Positions 60,861 to 64,000 of a stretch of 64,000 bases of DNA are shown in pieces. Within the stretch, counting starts at the first letter, position 1. Each line of letters opens with the position of its first letter. Source of the DNA: Pomphorhynchus laevis (taxonomy: Eukaryota > Acanthocephala > Palaeacanthocephala > Echinorhynchida > Pomphorhynchidae); NCBI GenBank assembly GCA_012934845.2, contig WNNJ02000690.1, positions 124,001 through 188,000 on the forward strand. Reading direction: 5' to 3'. The position numbers and the translations under genes are program-made. The notes beneath the pieces are model-generated. The model made no database searches. It saw nothing but the letters and a program-made list of their open reading frames with translations, and was not told the origin of the DNA.

Positions 60861-61760
60861 TAACGAAAATATAAAAAGATATAACAAAAATTAAACCATC
60901 AAGTAAGTATAAATATATGGACAAAATTGAATTATTAAAATCCTTAAATATTTTAATAAATCAAAATTATTAAAAGGTAGGGACATCTATATTTGGACAA
61001 ATAAAAGGTGTTCCATTGAAAGGTAATAGTAGCCCAATTATAGCTGACTTGTTTTTAAGCTTTATAGAATATGATTTTATTCATAACTGTTTAAATAATC
61101 AATCATAATTATATGAACATATGAAGCATATGTTTCGATTTGCATTGATGATATATGTGTATTTAACTCTAACAATTTTTATTAGAGTTAAACATTGTCA
61201 AACATTGTTGAAAATACAATTTAAATGAACAAATTAAGTTGAAATATATATTAAAAATAAATTTAAATTCTTACGCATAAAATGTTTATGTATAATAAAT
61301 AATATACTTTTTATTAGCATAAGATACTTGATAATCAAATTTAATCAGAGGAAATACGTCATTAGCACGTGTTTGGCGCTGCTGCTATGTTGGGTTGAGG
61401 AATATAGGCCGAAACCTGATAACATAGGAGTTCCTTCTGATGACCTCTAATCCTTATTCTGATACAACGTCTGTTATTTATTAGTCAATTCATAAAAATG
61501 ACTTTTATTTTAAATTTCAATAAAAAAAACGAAAAATAAGAAAAAAATGTGCGATGTTTCGTATGAACAAAAAATAATAATTTATTTGCACGAATTGAAC
61601 TTATAAAAATTCTTTTAACAATTATTTGTTTTATTATTTAATTATATAATTTTCATTTTGCATTATTATGCTTTGTCTATTTTATAGCTATATTAAATAC
61701 GTTGACTCATTTAGCTGATTTGATATTAAATATTAGAAAAACGTTAAAACACGAGACAAA
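60861..61760 (+). mobile_element. PLE relic
   Basis: RT motif B region (SIFGQIKGVPLKGNSSPIIA-like, 60,985-61,050, with a stop) and a decayed motif C region. The 3' block with the hairpin GCTATGTT..AACATAG at 61,385-61,430 follows, then the 'gttgactcatttagctga' end block near 61,698. Strongly decayed. Confidence 0.65.
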
Positions 61761-62380
61761 TAATCAATACAAACTATTTTTAATTTATATCGTAAACATG
61801 ACATTTTAAAATTTATAAGAAACATATTTTTGCATTAGCATCCATGCATACCATATAATATAAAATATAAAACATTAAATAATGAAATTTTTAGAATTGC
61901 AACAATTTGTATTATATTGGCTTTCTTCAAAATCATTTAAATAATTAAAGAGATGCATTTAATATAAAAATAACATCAAGCAAAAAATAGTAAAATATAT
62001 AAATCAACACAATAATATTAAAAATAAATTTAAATTCTTAACCAGAAAATGTTTATGGATAATAAATAATATACTTTGTATTAGAATAAGACACTTGATA
62101 ATCAAATTTCATCAGAGGAAATACGTCCTTAGCACGTGTTTAGCCCGCTGTTATGTTTGGTTGATGAATACGGGCTGAAACCTGATAACAAAGCAGTTTC
62201 TCCTGATGACCTCTAATCCTTATTCTGATACAACGTCTGTTATTTATTAGCCAATTCATAAGAACGACGTTTATTTTAAATTTCAATTTTTTATTTTAAC
62301 TTTATTTAAATTATAGTTAATTTAAAATTATTTAAATTTTATTTTTTCAAATAAAAATCGAATATAAATTTGAAATCATT
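61761..62380 (+). mobile_element. PLE relic, thumb and 3' block
   Basis: Thumb coding (TLNNEIFRIATI-like, 61,870-61,910, and VKYINQHNNIKNK near 61,995). Then the 3' block with the hairpin near 62,140-62,195 and 'tcctgatgacctctaatcc'. No RT precedes it. Confidence 0.65.
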
Positions 62381-62429
62381 TGCGGAAAATTTTTATGGAT
62401 GGATAATAATCTAATTTAATCAAGGAAAT

Positions 62430-62810
62430 ACATAGTAGCCCAATAATAGCTGACTTGTTTTTAAGCTTTATAAAATATGAATTTGTTCATAACTGTGTAA
62501 AAACTAAATCTAAACTATGTAAATATATGAAATATATGTTTCGATACATTAATGATATATGTATATTCAATTCTAATAATTTTTATTCAATTTGTGAACA
62601 AATCTATCCAGAAAGCCTTATTCTTAATAAAACCAATATTAATGATAAAGAAAATGTATATCTAGATATGAAAATTAAATAATAATTGACTAAAGCTACT
62701 ATTAATTTATATCTTAAAGATTACATATTTAAATTTACAAGAAACATATTTTTGCATGATCATTTATGCATACCATATAATTTAAAATATAATACATTAA
62801 ATAATGAAAT
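62430..62810 (+). mobile_element. PLE relic, RT motif C to thumb, joined to the next copy
   Basis: Coding resumes at PIIADLFLSFIKYEFVHN, with motif C YMFRYINDICIFN (one Asp replaced by Asn) and ILNKTNINDKENVYLDM. It continues into the thumb (KYNTLNNE) and stops abruptly at about 62,808, where a second PLE starts inside its RT. The head-to-tail junction lacks any 3' block. Confidence 0.65.
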
Positions 62811-63410
62811 ATTTAGTAGATATTAAAGAAGCGTTAGTAAAATTAATTAATCTTATATTCGGAAAAAGATATACATATATATGTTATAATAATTATAACG
62901 CCTATCTTACAAAAATTAAACCATCAAATAAATATAAATATATGGATAAAATTGAATTAATAGAATCCTTAAATATTTTGATAAATCAAAATTATTTAAA
63001 AGTAGGGACATCTATATTTAGACAAGTAAAAGGTGTTCCAATGGGTGGTAATAGTAGGCTAATTTTAGCTGACTTGTTTTTAAGCTTTATAGAATATGAA
63101 TTTGTTCATAACTATGTAAAAACTAAATCTAAACAATATAAATATATGAAATATATGTTTCGATACATTGATGATATATGTGTATTTAATTCTAATAATT
63201 TTTATTCAATTAGTGAGCACATTTATCCAGAAAGCCTTATTCTTAACAAAACCAATATTAATGATAAAGAAGGTGTATATCTAGATATGAACATTAAATT
63301 AAAATTAAATATAAATAAAATATATCTATATTTATATTTAAATATAAATTTAAATACTATAAATTTAAATTATTATTATGATTTATATGTAGACTAAGTT
63401 AGCTGATTTG
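62804..63410 (+). pseudogene. PLE reverse transcriptase segment with intact motif C
   Basis: 197 codons open: LVDIKEALVKLINLIFGKRY, IELIESLNILINQNYLKVGT, motif B RQVKGVPMGGNSRLILADLF, motif C YMFRYIDDICVFNSNNF, then DKEGVYLDMNIKL. Nearly identical to 2,165-2,450 up to motif B but without that copy's internal deletion. Motif A lies upstream of its start and is missing. Confidence 0.75.
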
Positions 63411-64000
63411 ATTTCTTCATATAAAAATAATAACTATATAAAGATATGAAATATCATTAAAACTATTTTTAATTTATATCGTAAAAATAGCACATACAAG
63501 AAACATATTTTTGCATGAGCATTCATGCATACCATATAATATAAAATATAATACATTAAATAATGAAATTTTAAGAATTGCAACAATATGTAATGATATT
63601 GGCTTTCTTCAAAATCATTTAAATAATTTAATAGATACATATTTTAAACTAGGTTACTTTAAAAATACCATCAAACAGAAAATAGTAAAATATATAAATC
63701 AACACAATAATATAAAGAATTTAAACTCTTAAGTGACAAATTTTTATGGATGGATAATAAATAATATACTTTGTATTAGAATAAAATACTATCTAACTAA
63801 ATTTAATCAGAGGAAATACGTCAAAATACCGACTTTTTCTAATCATATTAAATTCTAATTATATTAAATTATTCTTATTAAAATAAATAATTAATATAAA
63901 ATATAATACATTAAATAACAAAATTTAATAGGTTATGTTATTGTCTTTCTTAGAAATCATTAAAATAATTTAAAATGATACATATTTTAAACTGGATTAA
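63411..64000 (+). mobile_element. PLE thumb and 3' block, running off the window
   Basis: HEHSCIPYNIKYNTLNNEIL and DTYFKLGYFKNTIKQKIVKY (63,511-63,732), then the 'aaactcttaagtgacaaa' block. At about 63,825 it jumps from the 3' block into further thumb-like sequence ('aatataatacattaaataac'), so another tandem join is likely. Confidence 0.65.

Overview
This is an AT-rich window of an animal nuclear genome, dominated by transposable elements. Three host genes or exon groups can be supported. The strongest is a complete eight-exon inositol-1,4,5-trisphosphate 3-kinase gene (8,829-24,519, + strand). The other two are a first-exon-like ORF for a secreted or membrane protein (28,463-27,864, - strand) and a two-exon unidentified ORF (58,505-58,850, + strand). 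Introns of 48 and 53 bases beside kilobase introns, Penelope-like elements, CR1/L2-type LINEs and helminth-like LINE proteins suggest a small invertebrate, perhaps a worm. The sequence does not fix the species.

Layout: 0-8 kb holds Penelope-like element (PLE) relics (RT, thumb, GIY-YIG nuclease), a 2.45-kb inverted repeat with 1-kb arms, and a second nested inverted repeat. 8.8-24.5 kb is the IP3 3-kinase gene. Its introns hold fold-back repeats with hammerhead-ribozyme cores, a protein disulfide isomerase pseudogene, an antisense retroelement copy and an (AT)n tract. 25.9-38.6 kb has LINE fragments, a cysteine-rich retroelement with a nuclease-like C-terminus (29.0-32.3 kb) and a LINE with both ORFs open (LINE-A, 32.3-37.2 kb). 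38.9-56.4 kb is a retroelement nest. Two near-identical LINE-C copies face each other tail to tail and enclose four LINE-D copies, an interrupted LINE-E, a LINE-F scrap and a third copy of the cysteine-rich retroelement family. 56.5-58 kb is an old LINE relic holding a tRNA-headed SINE with a perfect 15-base target-site duplication. 60.8-64 kb returns to partly tandem PLE relics.

The most unusual signal is the density of hammerhead-like cores. Two canonical stem-III-open (type III) hammerheads with GUC cleavage sites lie in the sense strand of introns 3 and 4 of the kinase gene. Two weaker ones lie antisense in intron 5. In several fold-back repeats one arm keeps the core and the mirror arm has lost it. 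A separate family carries the three core strands in a permuted order with compensatory stem changes. PLE-type minimal cores sit at the outer ends of the 1-kb inverted repeat. All pairings were read by eye.
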